A DNA stretch of 64,000 nucleotides from Tyto alba (Eukaryota > Chordata > Aves > Strigiformes > Tytonidae): assembly GCF_018691265.1 (NCBI RefSeq), contig NW_024881316.1, forward strand, positions 8,554,819 through 8,618,818, read 5' to 3'. Position 1 is the stretch's first letter, and every line of letters begins with the position of its first letter. The translations under genes were made by a program, and so were the position numbers. Below the pieces are notes generated by a model. The model was not told where the DNA came from. It did no database searches and worked only from the letters and a program-made list of their open reading frames with translations. Positions 1-12,290 of this stretch are shown in pieces.

Positions 1-64
1 TACTCCACAATAATTACTACAAAACCCACAGTTCTGTAAAAATCAGTTTTGGTGTCCCATTGCC

Positions 65-90
65 TTTTTTTTTTTTTTTTTTTTTTTTTT
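65..90. repeat. Poly(T) tract, 26 nt
   Basis: An uninterrupted run of 26 T, read directly. No retroelement body is recognisable beside it. Confidence 0.97.
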
Positions 91-1042
91 CTCCCCATCA
101 GTTTTTATATGCATTATTTTTAGATCATCCTTGGTTCAGAGAGTCCTACCAGTCCCTGCTAGATAACTTGGGCCATGCGTTTTAATAGGGACATTTAATC
201 CATGTTCCTTCGCTTCTGGCTATAAACCTATGTTAGGCAGAGCAAGGGTTATTATAATCCTGTCAGTTGCATGTCAGTGGGAGACCAGTCCTCTGGGTAG
301 CTATAATGCCTTTAAGGGTGGCTTTGCACAATCAGTCTGGCACTGAGTATATGCAGCACAGCCCAGAATCTGGGAAAATATATAAATTATGATAGAAGGT
401 TGGGTGTTTCCATGGTATATGCAGAAAGACAGGAATTGCTATATTGGATCAAACAAGTGCCTTGTCAAATCCATTACTTTTTTTTTTGCCAGCAATGGCC
501 AGTAGCAGATGTTTTTTTTTAAAAAAAAGATAAAAGAACATCAGTTTTGTTTTTCTTCAACCTCAAAGCATTGTATGCAGCTCTGTTATGTTTCCTTTAG
601 ATCCTTTCCCCAGTCATTCTGTCATTCAAGTGTTAAAAGATATCTTACTGTTTTAATTCCATGTGATAGATATGTTCTAATCCATTTAAGGTCCTAAGGT
701 ATTTTTGTGATTTTTCTTAAATTTGCAGCCTCAGCTTTAAATAGACTGGAAATTATACAGATGTTTACATTATTAACTATTCAAACCTTATTGTTTATAA
801 AATGTATAATTTGAACTTGACTGAAAAACCCCTTGAGGATCTGACATAGAAGCATACACAGTAACAACACCAAACTGATTTCTTTGCATTTAGAGATGCG
901 TATCTGGAATAGTTTGATTGGAAAAACTAATTAATCATTTGTGAACTACGTATTGGACAAATGCACTAGAATTTTATTACAGCAACGTTACGGCAACTTC
1001 TTTTTCTGTACTTATAGACATTTTGAGCCATTGAAGGGTTAA

Positions 1043-1074
1043 CCCCCCCCCTCATACCCCCTCTCACCCCCCCC
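1043..1074. repeat. C-rich tract with minus-strand G-quadruplex potential
   Basis: Runs of 9, 5 and 8 C are separated by TCATA and TCTCA. On the minus strand the 9-G run can supply two G-tracts, giving four in all, so G-quadruplex (and i-motif on the + strand) formation is possible. It stands out in an AT-rich intron. Confidence 0.8.
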
Positions 1075-1489
1075 AGGCAAACGGTGTATCACTTTCCTTA
1101 AAATGCCATTGGGAAACTGAGATAAATGGTGAAGCATTTTCTGTGTTGACATGATGTTCGCCTGTCCGATTGCATCCTTCCCAACAGACAGCAGAGAAGC
1201 AATTACAAAAAAAGACATCTGTGCCAAGGTTTGGCTAGCCAGGGAGGGCAAGCTCTTGTGTTTAAGAGGTAGAGAATCCAATCGATGAAAATGTCTGGGC
1301 CTGTTAGCACCAATAAAGCTGAAGGCCACTGGGAAGCTCAGAGAGGGTCTTTTGTTGAGGAGACAGAAAAGAGGCCGATGCTGTGACACTTGGGGAGGAA
1401 TAGGGTCAGCTAGTACGATCATCCATCTTCCTCAATGGCAGCTTTCTGTCAGTTTTTAACCCTGCTCAGCAGAGGATCTAAACCTCTAT

Positions 1490-1830
1490 TGTTGGCACCA
1501 GCCAATTCTCAGCCAAGTGTAAATGAAGTTAATATTCACTGACCTTATGCATAGCCAATGAAGGCCCTTGATGTCATCCTGGAAATAATGTTATCTGACA
1601 CTTCAAAAAGCAGATGTTGGCAGGTTGTTTGTGTTTTTTTGCTGAGCCAGTACGCAAAGACACATTGTTTAGCCACCTCACATTTAAACTGATTTCCATA
1701 ATAACCACAAATAGGCCTTTTTGACCTTAAATTGACATAGTTATGGTTTTAGTTTGCATATCATTATACGCTGCTCACAAAGCGCGGCTAACCTGCACTA
1801 AATGATCTGGGAGAAGTAGCTCAGTTCACT
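1490..1830. promoter_or_regulatory. Candidate conserved non-coding element (intron 3)
   Basis: This stretch is repeat-free with a dense set of plausible transcription-factor sites: a POU-like TTTGCATATCATTA (1753-1766), ATGCATAGCCAATGAA near 1550, and TTGACCTTAAATTGACAT (1721-1738), which resembles a nuclear-receptor half-site pair. CpGs are retained at 1769-1786 in a CpG-poor intron. There is no ORF. Such texture is typical of enhancers near developmental genes, but conservation is not testable here. Confidence 0.22.
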
Positions 1831-2200
1831 TAAATAAGAAATATATGGGTCAGTGAGCAAATTTTATTTATGCTGATAAAACAGTGAGTAATTAAAATAG
1901 TTTAAATAGTTCAAAGTAGACATTTTTAGAACACAATGAAAAATAGTGTTTATTTTGCCTTCATGAAAGGAAATATATCACAGAAGTAAAAAAAAATTAT
2001 CGCTTTCATGGGTATGTTTTTTATTTTGAAAAGCCTATTACAAGCAATGGTTAAGGTCTTCCTTTGTCTCCAGTAATATTTTGTTACAGTGAAACATGAT
2101 TATTCTGATATTGTTTTAATTACAGAAAGTTAAACGTTTTTCATAGGTTCTACTTTGCCAGAAGTTTATCTAAGACAGAAGCGTACTGATGATAACTGCA

Positions 2201-2258
2201 TATTTATACAGCACATTTCATCCAGATAGATTCCCAAACCTTCCACAGCCTTTTACGA
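2201..2258 (-). mobile_element. MIR-like 3' end fragment
   Basis: TATTTATACAGCACATTTCA then TCCAGATAGATTCCCAAACC resembles the reverse complement of the sauropsid MIR 3' end ('AAAGCGCTTTGAGATCCT...GATGAAAGGTGCTATA'). It is short and diverged, so this is a tentative call. Confidence 0.4.
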
Positions 2259-2776
2259 ACAGATGCATCCACGCTCCTCTTGTGTAAAAGCCAGTGTCAA
2301 ACATCTGTTGTAACTCTGGGATGACACACTATGGCTCTTTTTAAGTCACAGTGGTGTTTCTCAGCAGCCTGTGGTTCTGATTCGAGGAAGCACATAAGCA
2401 TGTACCATGCATGGGAGGTGAAAAGTAATTTGATTTGGTTATTTTTTTCTTGTAATTTAGCTGTAGTTCTGGCTCAGGTGTGCTTACCTTATGAGAGATG
2501 AGCATAATGACTTATGGTAATAAAGTGCAGATGCAGGATGAAGAGTCATTATTAATGAAAACTTTCAGCTGTATCCAGCAATGAACTTCACACAACCATG
2601 TTTTTCCCCGCTGTGTACAGAACACAACAGCAGGTAACAGAAAAGTAGAAAACTCTCTTATTATGCCACAGTATTGGTTTTAAAAATACATTTGAAGGAT
2701 GATTGTAGTATAGTTAGCACCTTTCAGGCTTCAATCCATACCTGTCACTTTGAAAAAGAACTCCAAGTGCCGTAGA

Positions 2777-2795
2777 TTTTTTTTTTTTTTTTTTT
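2777..2795. repeat. Poly(T) tract, 19 nt
   Basis: An uninterrupted T run in otherwise unique intronic sequence. Confidence 0.95.
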
Positions 2796-4076
2796 CCTTG
2801 GTGAAAGAATGAGCTAATGGTTGAATTGAGAAAGCATGATCACCAGAGTTGCTTGGGAGGCAATTATCTGACAAGTCGGCAAAGATGAGAAATACCAGAA
2901 CAGATCTGCATCTGATTGAAATCACTCAGATCTGATCTTAAGATAAACAGTCCTTGGATTTTTGGAAACTATTTCCTTGATTGTGTTCTTCCCATCAGTT
3001 GTGTTTGTTTGTACCTGTTAAAGATGTGAACATGTTTCATGTAGTAACAGATTTACTTAGTAACTCACGAGCAAGAGATTTTTCTGTATGCCTTTGCTTG
3101 ATATTAATTCTCATCAGATGGGATTTAAAGAAAAAAAAAATAAACAAGAAGGGAGAAATAAATTCACTAGGTTTCTGGATTAAATTTTAAGAAATTGGTT
3201 GTTGATTTTGTTTGAAGTACAGCACCATATTTCATTAGCTTTTGGTTATTTGTGTGCTGACTGTGATGTATGATGGCTCAGTCATGTAGCTCAGATGATT
3301 GAAAGGGTACTTTTAGTCTGGACCGATTTTAATGGGGTATCTGATAGGACTAATTTTACCAGATAGATTTACTCAGATTTTCCCCCCACTCCTCACAAAT
3401 CCTATATTCAGTCCATTCTGCAATCATTCTAAAATTACTGAAGCTAGAAGATAATTTCTAAAATTCAGAGTTGCAGGCAGCTACTGAACAGTGTGGGAAG
3501 AGCAATGAGCCAGAGAGCATTGAAAGCAATGAGGCACCTTAGTGGGCCTTTAACAAGCCCTAAGTCTGCTAAGCAAGCAAATTAATTTGTGTAAGACTTT
3601 ACAAAGACCCATTTCTTCTGTAAGTTATATTGAGTAATAACCAGATTGAGTCACATTCTGATTTTACTACGCCGCTGTAAATCGATTTATTTCTGGCTCA
3701 GTTTTGATAGTCTGTCCCTTTGTTGGGCTTTATCCTATGAAGAGTGTAGAATGCCAAAAAAACCACCAAACTGACTCAGTTCTGCCCTCTTCTCCAGCAG
3801 AAATGGATACTGAAGTACAGAAGTTTATTTCCCATTTCTGGGACAAGACTGAAAGAGAAATTTGCCTTTGTGAATTAAACCATGGGCAGATTGATTCATT
3901 TCATCCTGTCAGTATTGAATATTGTTTTTGTTTTAGTTGAAAGTTTGCAAAATGCTAGCTTTCTATGGGCAGGCTGCTGAGGAAGTGATCCAAAAATAAT
4001 GTAAATTGAAAGTGTTTGGTTTAATGTACTTTCCTGTTTGTTTGTGGGTCGTTTGTTTTGTTTTGTTGTGTTTGTG

Positions 4077-4098
4077 TTTTTTTTTTTTTTTTTTTTTT
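4077..4098. repeat. Poly(T) tract, 22 nt, after a TG-rich stretch
   Basis: A T run preceded by TTTG/TTGTG-rich sequence from about 4034. Confidence 0.95.
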
Positions 4099-5025
4099 AT
4101 TATTATTCTTCCTTTAAACAAAACAGAACAAAACAAAAGATGCTTTGGACTAAATGTCAGCAGAAGATTCATTAGGAGGGTAGTGAACACAGCTAGCTGT
4201 GAGCTGGAGGGGTGTGGAGAGGTGGCTGGTGGTGCCTCTGTTGCTGTCTGAAGGCAGGAATAACGCTGGCAGTATCAACAGCTGGTTTGCTGGTGATGTT
4301 GTCACCATGTCTGGCTGCTCTCATGAAGAGAACCTGGCAGGGGCTGGGAATCTGATGTTCTTGCTTGGAGCTAGGTTGATTTTGCCTCTTACTAATCTCA
4401 TCTGCAAGGGGTGAGGTCTTCAACAGCAGATTTTTTTGGCTGGTTCTGTTGTTTAGAATAATAGATAATTTTCACCTCTGGACTCTGGGCCTCTGCAGAA
4501 ATAGTCTGTATGGATCCGAGTTCATTCTGTATTGCATTGTCAGCATAGCTGTGATTTTCTTTGACAGGTACATCAGTGGGGAAGAATGGAATTAGGTATG
4601 AGAAATTGCTTTGTTCTCCAGTTTCTCAAAAAGGCCTTCGAAGGTGTAGTGTGAAATCTCTACCACATCTGCAGATGATTTATACTAATAAAGACTAGCT
4701 AGTAAAACTGTGTTGGAAAAAAATGATATTTGAAGAAAAAAGCACAAAAAAATCAATTGTATGAGGAAACAGAATATTTAGTACTGAGTCATCTTTCCTA
4801 ATCAGTAGAAAAAATGGATTGTATGACTAATAAAGAATCACCTCAAAGAGAACAGCTAAACCATGTACCATTTTGTTGGACAGATCTGAAATACTGTAAA
4901 TAACCTACCAATAATGAAATATGTGATTTTACAACAAACAAATTTTGCCATATGGGGAAAAAATCCCAATCAAATGTACCACTTTGTTCTTTTGTATACT
5001 AACAAGGCTATCCATTTGGCTGGTT

Positions 5026-5068
5026 TTGTTTTTGTTTTTTTGTTTTTTTTTTTTTGTTTTTTTTTTTT
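5026..5068. repeat. Interrupted T-rich tract
   Basis: T runs broken by single G bases (TTTTTG units lengthening to a run of 12-13 T). Confidence 0.9.
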
Positions 5069-5573
5069 AAGTTAGTAATATAATTTGTTCCACCCACACA
5101 AAGCATTGAATTGCTTAAAGCACCTGCTGTTGAACTGAAGCCTGGGGTATATCCGGAGGAGATGGAAGAGGAGGGTATGTTGATGAGGACGGATGGCAGA
5201 CATGTGAGGAGATGGAATATGAGGGCATGATTTTGGGCAGGGGCTGATCTTGAGGGTGGAGATGTGTCTCAGCCTCTACCTTGTACTTCACAGTGCCAGG
5301 CAGTGGATGTGTCAACAGGTGAATGCAAGTGTAAAGCAGGAGTTTTCATCACTGCGGTTGGCATATCATTTAGTGGTTCGCATACCACAGCAAAGTGCTA
5401 TCTGAATGCTGTGTAAATAGCCAGTGTCTCAGCCAGTGTGCGGTGCATGGCTGGGAGCTGCCATTGCTAATGACACAGGATCACGCAGGCATCCTTGGTT
5501 TGCACAACGAGTTCTTTACTTAGGGCTTTGCCTTTGTTTCATAAAGTCAATAATGCAAATGCATGAGAATAAA

Positions 5574-5622
5574 GGTGAGGCCTGACCTTGTCCCATTGAA
5601 GTGACTGGGAGACTGTCTTTGT
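5574..5622. repeat. Short fold-back repeat family, copy 1
   Basis: AGGTGAGGCCTGACCTTGTC then CCATTGAAGTGACTGGGAGA belongs with the copies at 30473 and 41004: a 'CCATTGAAGTCAATGG' core flanked by a GC-richer 'CCTGACC'-type shoulder. The second half of the fold-back has decayed. I recall such sequences as common dispersed repeats in turtles and crocodilians but cannot name the family. Confidence 0.45.
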
Positions 5623-6195
5623 CTTTCATAAGAGCTAAGGTCTACTTCCTGCATCTGTTTTGTTCTTTTCATAACAGTTTTCAAAGTGCCTTTCACATAC
5701 AAAAAAGATAACCGTTTTAATAGATTAAATATCAGTGGTAAATGTTGTGGAAATACCTTTCATAAATAATAAAAGGAGAAGGGCTCATTTGTAAGTGCCG
5801 CCACATTCTTTTTTAGTGGAAGAGAATAAGGTGCATTCTTCCTCTTCCAGGCTGCATGCTCTTCCTCTTTCTCCTCAAATGGTGGAGGGTGTGACAAAGT
5901 TTAGATTTTTGTACTACCCATACCAAAGGCTTCACTGTGTTTTATCCACATGGCAAGAGAGGGAGGAATTGTGTAATATCACTTTAGGAAAAAAAAGATA
6001 TAATTTAAATTTATGGTATGGACCTAAGGCGACAGCTCTGTGCTTCACATTAGGCAAGTTGGAATGACTCTTTTTTCTCTCCATCATCCCTAAGCACCTG
6101 CAAACTGGAAATTAAAGGATGAATTTAGTACAAGAAGAAGGCCTCTGAATCTGGGAATTTCCTGTGGGTTTTTTGTTTGGTTGTTTTTTGTTGTG

Positions 6196-6228
<33 letters not shown>

Positions 6229-6239
6229 ACTTCTTAACC
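6196..6239. repeat. T36-A8 tract
   Basis: Thirty-six T followed directly by eight A. The A block can pair back onto the T block. Confidence 0.95.
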
Positions 6240-6523
6240 TTTAGATAGACTTGTGTAGCTCATGTAACTGAAATTAATTGGGTCTTCACAAAATCAGGAA
6301 TGTCTGAAATCTTCATTTTTCTTTAATCTCAGTGTATGCATCTGTTCAGTCTCTGCAATGTAGTTGGGTCATCTTTTCAAACTATTTTCCACAACTGCAA
6401 GAACTAGAAGCCATTTTTTCCTCAAACTAGAGTTTAGATGCTTGTTCAGAAACAAAAATAACAACAAAACTATGCGATTCTTAGAACTGAAATTTAAAAC
6501 AGATTATCAATTTCATTAGGATT

Positions 6524-6552
6524 AAAAAAAAAAAAAGATTTTTTTTTTTTTT
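6524..6552. repeat. Poly(A)-GA-poly(T) snap-back
   Basis: Thirteen A, then GA, then fourteen T: an essentially perfect hairpin with a two-base loop. Confidence 0.95.
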
Positions 6553-9500
6553 AAATGGAATTGGCAACTTTATATGCTTAATCATACTTTTATTCTGAAG
6601 CCCACATTGAAACCCACAGTTAAAACAGCTGCAAATTTCTTTCATATTCAGTCAGACCAGTTTGGGATTCTTCTGCTGTTTTTTTTAAAACATGCTTTTA
6701 GTTCTGATGAATCAACGTATCTCAAAAGTGTAAGCCTAGTTCATCTCATGCACCAGTGACACGACTGCTTAGAAAGTTGTGATAGCATAGTCATAATGAC
6801 TTCCAGTACCTTTTACCTGTATAAAACCATCATTGGCAAAGTGTCTCAAAATGTGAGAATGTGTATTTGTTGCATATCTGTAATCAAGGACATAATTTAA
6901 CTTGTGAAAATACTGTTACCACCGAGGAGGAATGAGGAGGAGAAAAGCCACTTGGGGCTTTGAAAGTCATTAAGTAAAAACTGAGTTCGTATGGCTGGTG
7001 AATTGCAAAAGCATCTTTTTTCTTGCAAACTAAGTATATTTGCTGCAGAATTCATCAAGCAGACCATAAGCATGGATGGTTGTCTCTCTACTGTATGACT
7101 GTAGAGGCCCTTTTGGAATGAAATCTTGCTACAGCCTGTGTGTGTAACATACACTCTATGACCAGACTGCAGAGGACGTTGAGCTCACAAGATCTGACTC
7201 TTTCACAGTTCCTCGCATGCAGCACATCAGGGAGCACAGGACTTGCATTCCAATGTCTGTGTAATTCGAGTCTCCTTACGGGCAAAATTTAGGTTAAGAG
7301 CAAGGAAATATCCTTCTACACTGAGCAGCAGAAGGTTTCTAGTCAGGGCACACCTGTTCCTCCATGCTGAAGAGTGTGGGATAAAACAGGAATTGTTGGT
7401 GGAGCACAAGCATGTCAAGGGGAATCTAGGTTTAAAAGCTTTTTAAACTAAACAGGAATAAGTTTTATTCTGTTTGCATGGATTTAATCAGGAACAACTG
7501 CATGTGAAAACCGCAGTGATCCTCAGCTTGCAAATCAGATGTTTAGCTATGAGTTGCAATGTCTGTTCTCTTTACCACTGACTGCTAAATGGGAATAAAT
7601 TGTTGGATATGCAATACCAATCTCATTATTTCAGAACCGTATTCCACTGCATTTCCTACTTTGCATGTATTTTTTTACTTCCATTTAAGTAATGCACAGT
7701 GCTCTCAGTATATAGCCCTAGCAGTTTACAGCCTTGCTGCTGCTCATTTATGTTATGACATCTAACATTCCTGGAATGATCAGCTTCTGCTCTGCTGTAT
7801 TAACTAAAATGCTCTCTCCTGGTGATACTACATCATTCACTGAATTTCTTTGTACCACTGGGGAGAAATAGAGAGGGTAACTTTTAATTCTGTGCTAAAA
7901 ATAAAGTGCAGGAATTCAGTAAAGTTATGCTGTACAATAAAATAAGTCTGAATTTGCCTCATTGTGTGAAGTGACTTTTGCCAGCTCTTGTAGTGTTATC
8001 ATGAGCTTTATGCTTACTTGCTGCTGTACAGTATCAGCTCCTGCAGAAATATATTTCTGTTTTTCTTTTCTTGAATTTTTTAAAGGGTAAGCTGTCAAAC
8101 ACTTCTGATGTTTGACAAATGCTGTGTAGTTAAGGATACTAAAAGAAGATAATAAGTGATAAGGGATAATCAAAAAGGAAAATGGAAATGGTCATATTTA
8201 GAGTCTCCAGTGCAAATAAGTAGAGACCGACCTCCTGTTGTTAACCTTTCTGTATGCCCATCGTTCATTAGGCAGGGAGTTTAAAGTTTTTTGTTGAGAT
8301 GTGTTTTTCAGATGTGGACTATTTGTTTGGGGCTGTGTGAGAGTCCAAAGTAATCTGCTTGCTCCAGAGGAAGAAAGTAATGCCTTCTAGGGAGTTTTCT
8401 TTTAGGACTAAGAGAATGTCTTTCTATTTTTGTCGCAAAGCTATCACCTATGGTGCACTTCAGGCCTGAAGAGGATCATCTCGATGGAGGAAAAAATGGT
8501 TGTTCTTTTACTAATAAGATACAGTGTATTATGTTTGTGCGGGTCCTTGCTGCTGCACAGAAGCATCCCATTAAAGTCATTAAAAACTCATTGATACATT
8601 TATTCTCACCACAATGCACTAATAGCATTCAAAGCCATTAGTAGCTGACTATTGTGCATTTGCAAAAAGTTGCAGTGCTAGGTCAGCACACATGCTACTT
8701 TTCTGTGATAAATGAGCAATATTAATGTATCTGGCCAGAAACAGATTAAAAATATTTATAGCATCAGCTTTCTATCTTACATTTCACTTTTTTTTTTCTC
8801 TTGCTACAATTGTGAGGTAAGTGCTAATTAGGGTATCATATGGGTATAGTAATTTTACATTATTTTTTTTTCAATTTGAAATAATGATTAAACATAGTTT
8901 GACAAACTTACAGAATGAAGCTATGTAGTAAAAGATAACCCTCTAACATGATCAAAAGTCCCATACTCCTTGTTGCCTCAGTAAGCACAAAGAGTTAATA
9001 TAATCTCACAGCACATTGCTAGAAATACGGAACAAAACAAAATTATGTGTAATTCAGGGACAAACAAAATAATTTTATTTCTATTTGTAGAGTGCCCCCT
9101 TTTAATTTGGCCACTGAGACAACTAATGAACTCCCAAAATCCTAAACTTTCTGTGGACTATATCACTTTCTATAAAATATTCCAATGTATGCATGTTTTT
9201 CTGCCTCCACATCTTATTTGCATGAGATAGGTTTGTCCATGTTTCCACAAAAATGAATGCCAAACCTCCTGCTGACTTTATTTATCAAATGTTATATAAA
9301 AACTGGCTGCCATGTTCTGATCAGCTATTCCCACTGGATTTTCATTGGAGGAAGTTAAACGGTGTAATTTTGGCCTTGCTGAAGAGAAGGGCATGTACTG
9401 TAGTTTATTTGGAACAGGTTTTGACCCAAAGTATTCTGCTTATTATCTCATATTAATTTCCATGACAGCTAGTTGTGATGTCACAAAGCAGAAGCATCAG

Positions 9501-10402
9501 TGATGTTTAAAGGCATTTCACAACTTGCTATTAGAAAGAGTTGGTATTTTTATTAGGTAGTGGTGAAATGAAAATGAAGATTATAAATTTCTTCATGATT
9601 TTAACATAATTGTATGAATATCTTCATGCGCCAATTCGCTATACTAAATTTTGATCTGAACAATGTGCAGGACACTGACCAATACAGGATCAAGGTTTCT
9701 CTATTTTGATTACAAAAGTGTTGTCTACTGTCACAGGAGAAGTGAACTTAATCAGATGTGACTCGACTTTACATCTGTGCAGGAGGTTATCTTTTGTAAA
9801 AGGGTAGAGTTGTGAATGAAACCTTCGTCTTCAGCTTCCTTGTAATCCTGCAGTACAGGTGAGCATGTTAGCTCAGTTGGAATAATGTGCTGATTTTCTA
9901 AAGATGAAAAAGGATTTTAACCCCCCCTTCCTCTTTTTAAGTTCTCAAATATGCACTTAGATTTTACACTACCTGACTTGGTTTTAGCAACTCTGATTTC
10001 AGTCTGTCACTTTCCCTGGCTAAATATAAAAAAAAAATATATGCTCCTCTCCTTGAAGGAGAATATTCAAGAAATTCAATCCCGGTGAGAGTGCTGTTTT
10101 GTAGCAGCAGGGATTCTTTTTTCCTGTCATTTTCTTAATTTGGTCTCTGTTTCAAATCTTTATCAGCACCTGTCCTTTTAAGGAAACAGATTAAAATGTC
10201 TGAGGGTAAATGGAGGATTGATTTGGTGTGAACGTACAGCTTCTGTGCTTTTACAATACAAGCAGTTATGAACAGATATACCACATGCTTTATCATTCTT
10301 ACCAACTCTAACTGCTTTGCTTCATTGCCTTTGTGCACACTGCTTTTAGTTCTCCTTACACCATATTAGGCATAAATTAAATGTATATTTGAAAGGAAAT
10401 AA

Positions 10403-10440
10403 TTGTTTGTTTGTTTGTTTGTTTGTTTTTTCTTTTTTTT
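10403..10440. repeat. (TTTG)n microsatellite running into poly(T)
   Basis: About six TTTG units followed by T-rich sequence interrupted by one C. Confidence 0.93.
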
Positions 10441-12149
10441 TAAGAAAAAGAGAGCAGGTGAGGCTATTGTATGAAATGTTAGATCATCCAGTCTGTGTTG
10501 GAGAGAGATTATCTGCTAGGAAACTCTGGAGGTATACAAGGAGTAAATACGAAAGATATTTGGTTTAATAAAATGATAACAATATTCTGAAATATTATGG
10601 AATATATTGCTGTAGCTCAAATATATTGATGACTGTCTGACTAGGTTAGAGATAAAAACAGTAGACATGCATTTGCTCTGTTTGCTCTCATTTAATTTCA
10701 TCATAGTGAGTCACATAGGCATCAAGATTTATATGTGCCTGATAAGTAGTCGGGATAGAGAGTGCTAATGATGGTTGTAATGCTTTCTAGAATTCTATTT
10801 CTTCTGACTTTGGTTGACATTGTGACTCTAAATACTGCAGACTCTGTAAATTAGAGAGTGGAAGACAGAAGAGGGGAGAATGCACCTCAGAATTCATACC
10901 ATAGTCATCAATATTTAGTCATCTATAGGTTGATTTTTTTTTATTTTTTTTTTTTTTTCCCTGTATGTCTGGACAGGCAGGATGCATGGTGCTCCTCAGG
11001 GAATATTTATCAGATTGGAGTGTGCATTTATCAGGAGAAATTCAGGGCAAGTAAGTCATAAAACATGCTGAGGTTTTTTGTACATACAAGGAACTTAAAA
11101 TATTTATCCCTCATTTCAAAGAAAATCCTTTTCAGCAGTGATCAGTGCAGAATGGAGAGAATTGGCTGAGTCTTACTGATGCACATGGGACAACTGTCTC
11201 TAGCACAATCTGTTTATGCTGATGGCCCTAGCACTGACACGACAGATGCTTGGAAAGCTGCTGTCTCTACTGCTGCTGTTGTTGACACCATTGCAAATTC
11301 TTAAAGGGAAGTTGCAATGAGTCTTACTCTGGCTGAAAAAAAGACCCACAGTTAAAAACAAGACAGTCTTTTACAGCCTGATCCTATGAGATCTCTCTTG
11401 CCATCATGTGCTTTTGGATGGTCTTAACTGTAGGTATTGTGTGTTGAAGGTCTTCACCTCTTTAAGCGACTGTGGTGTTGATTAATAGGAGATTTTGGAA
11501 TATTGTGAAGTGTTTACATATCTCTTACTGTCTTCATTTATATGACTTGGGTGTCTGCTGCTGTTGTAGCAGTGGTCCTTGGAGGAACTGCTTTTCCAGG
11601 ACATGAACAAAGACAGGAGCAACAGTATTGTAGCTAGGAAAAAACATGGGAAAAGATAGCTATGGGCAATTTCCACAGCTCTTAATAAGTAGCAAGAGAA
11701 GTATAGCACACAAAATCAATAAAAGCCCCTTGTCTACCCTCTTACCTCCACAACCCTCTCCTGAAATCCACAAGAAAAAAGATGCAGGAATAAAGTGTTT
11801 ATCATCTGCAATGTGCCTGTCTGTTAGGTATATCCTATGGCTGACAGCAAGGCTCTTTTCTGCTTTATCATTTCACGCTTGTTTTGGTGGAGGTGTAAAG
11901 ACAGTCAGTTCTTCCATTTAATTCTGTCGGCTGTTAGGAAGTATTCTCTATCCTAGTGATATTTTCCTTTGAGCAGCTTAATTTCTTCTGAAACTGCACA
12001 GGTTTTACTGAAGGCTGTTGTTGCTGTTTAGTGTGTCAATGCTTACATGTTTCAGCCAGATTCAAGAAGAGGAATCAGTTGGTTCTGAAATGCTACTGTC
12101 TGTACACTGAATGTGAATGTATCCCCCTTTGTACTTATTGTTCAATATT

Positions 12150-12290
12150 TAACCAGAGGAGATAGAGAAGACAAGAGAAATTATGTGAGTTGGCTATGGT
12201 CACAAAGCTGTTAGGTGCTAAAGTGGGGATAGATCCCAAATACAAATTTCGACTTAGTACTCTTGTTACTGAGCAATACTTCTAAATACT
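12150..12290 (-). mobile_element. MIR/CORE-SINE fragment
   Basis: In reverse orientation, GAGTTGGCTATGGTCACAAA then GCTGTTAGGTGCTAAAGTGG and GGATAGATCCCAAATACAAA follow the MIR middle region ('CTTGCCCAAGGTCACACAGCTAGTAAGTGGCAGAGCCGGGATT'). ACTCTTGTTACTGAGCAATAC matches the tRNA-derived part. The left end is approximate. Confidence 0.7.

Noticed and set aside
1039..1422. 127-codon minus-strand ORF covering the C-rich tract
   Set aside because: Low-complexity Gly end from the G-run and no recognisable domain; no start context or neighbouring gene signals.
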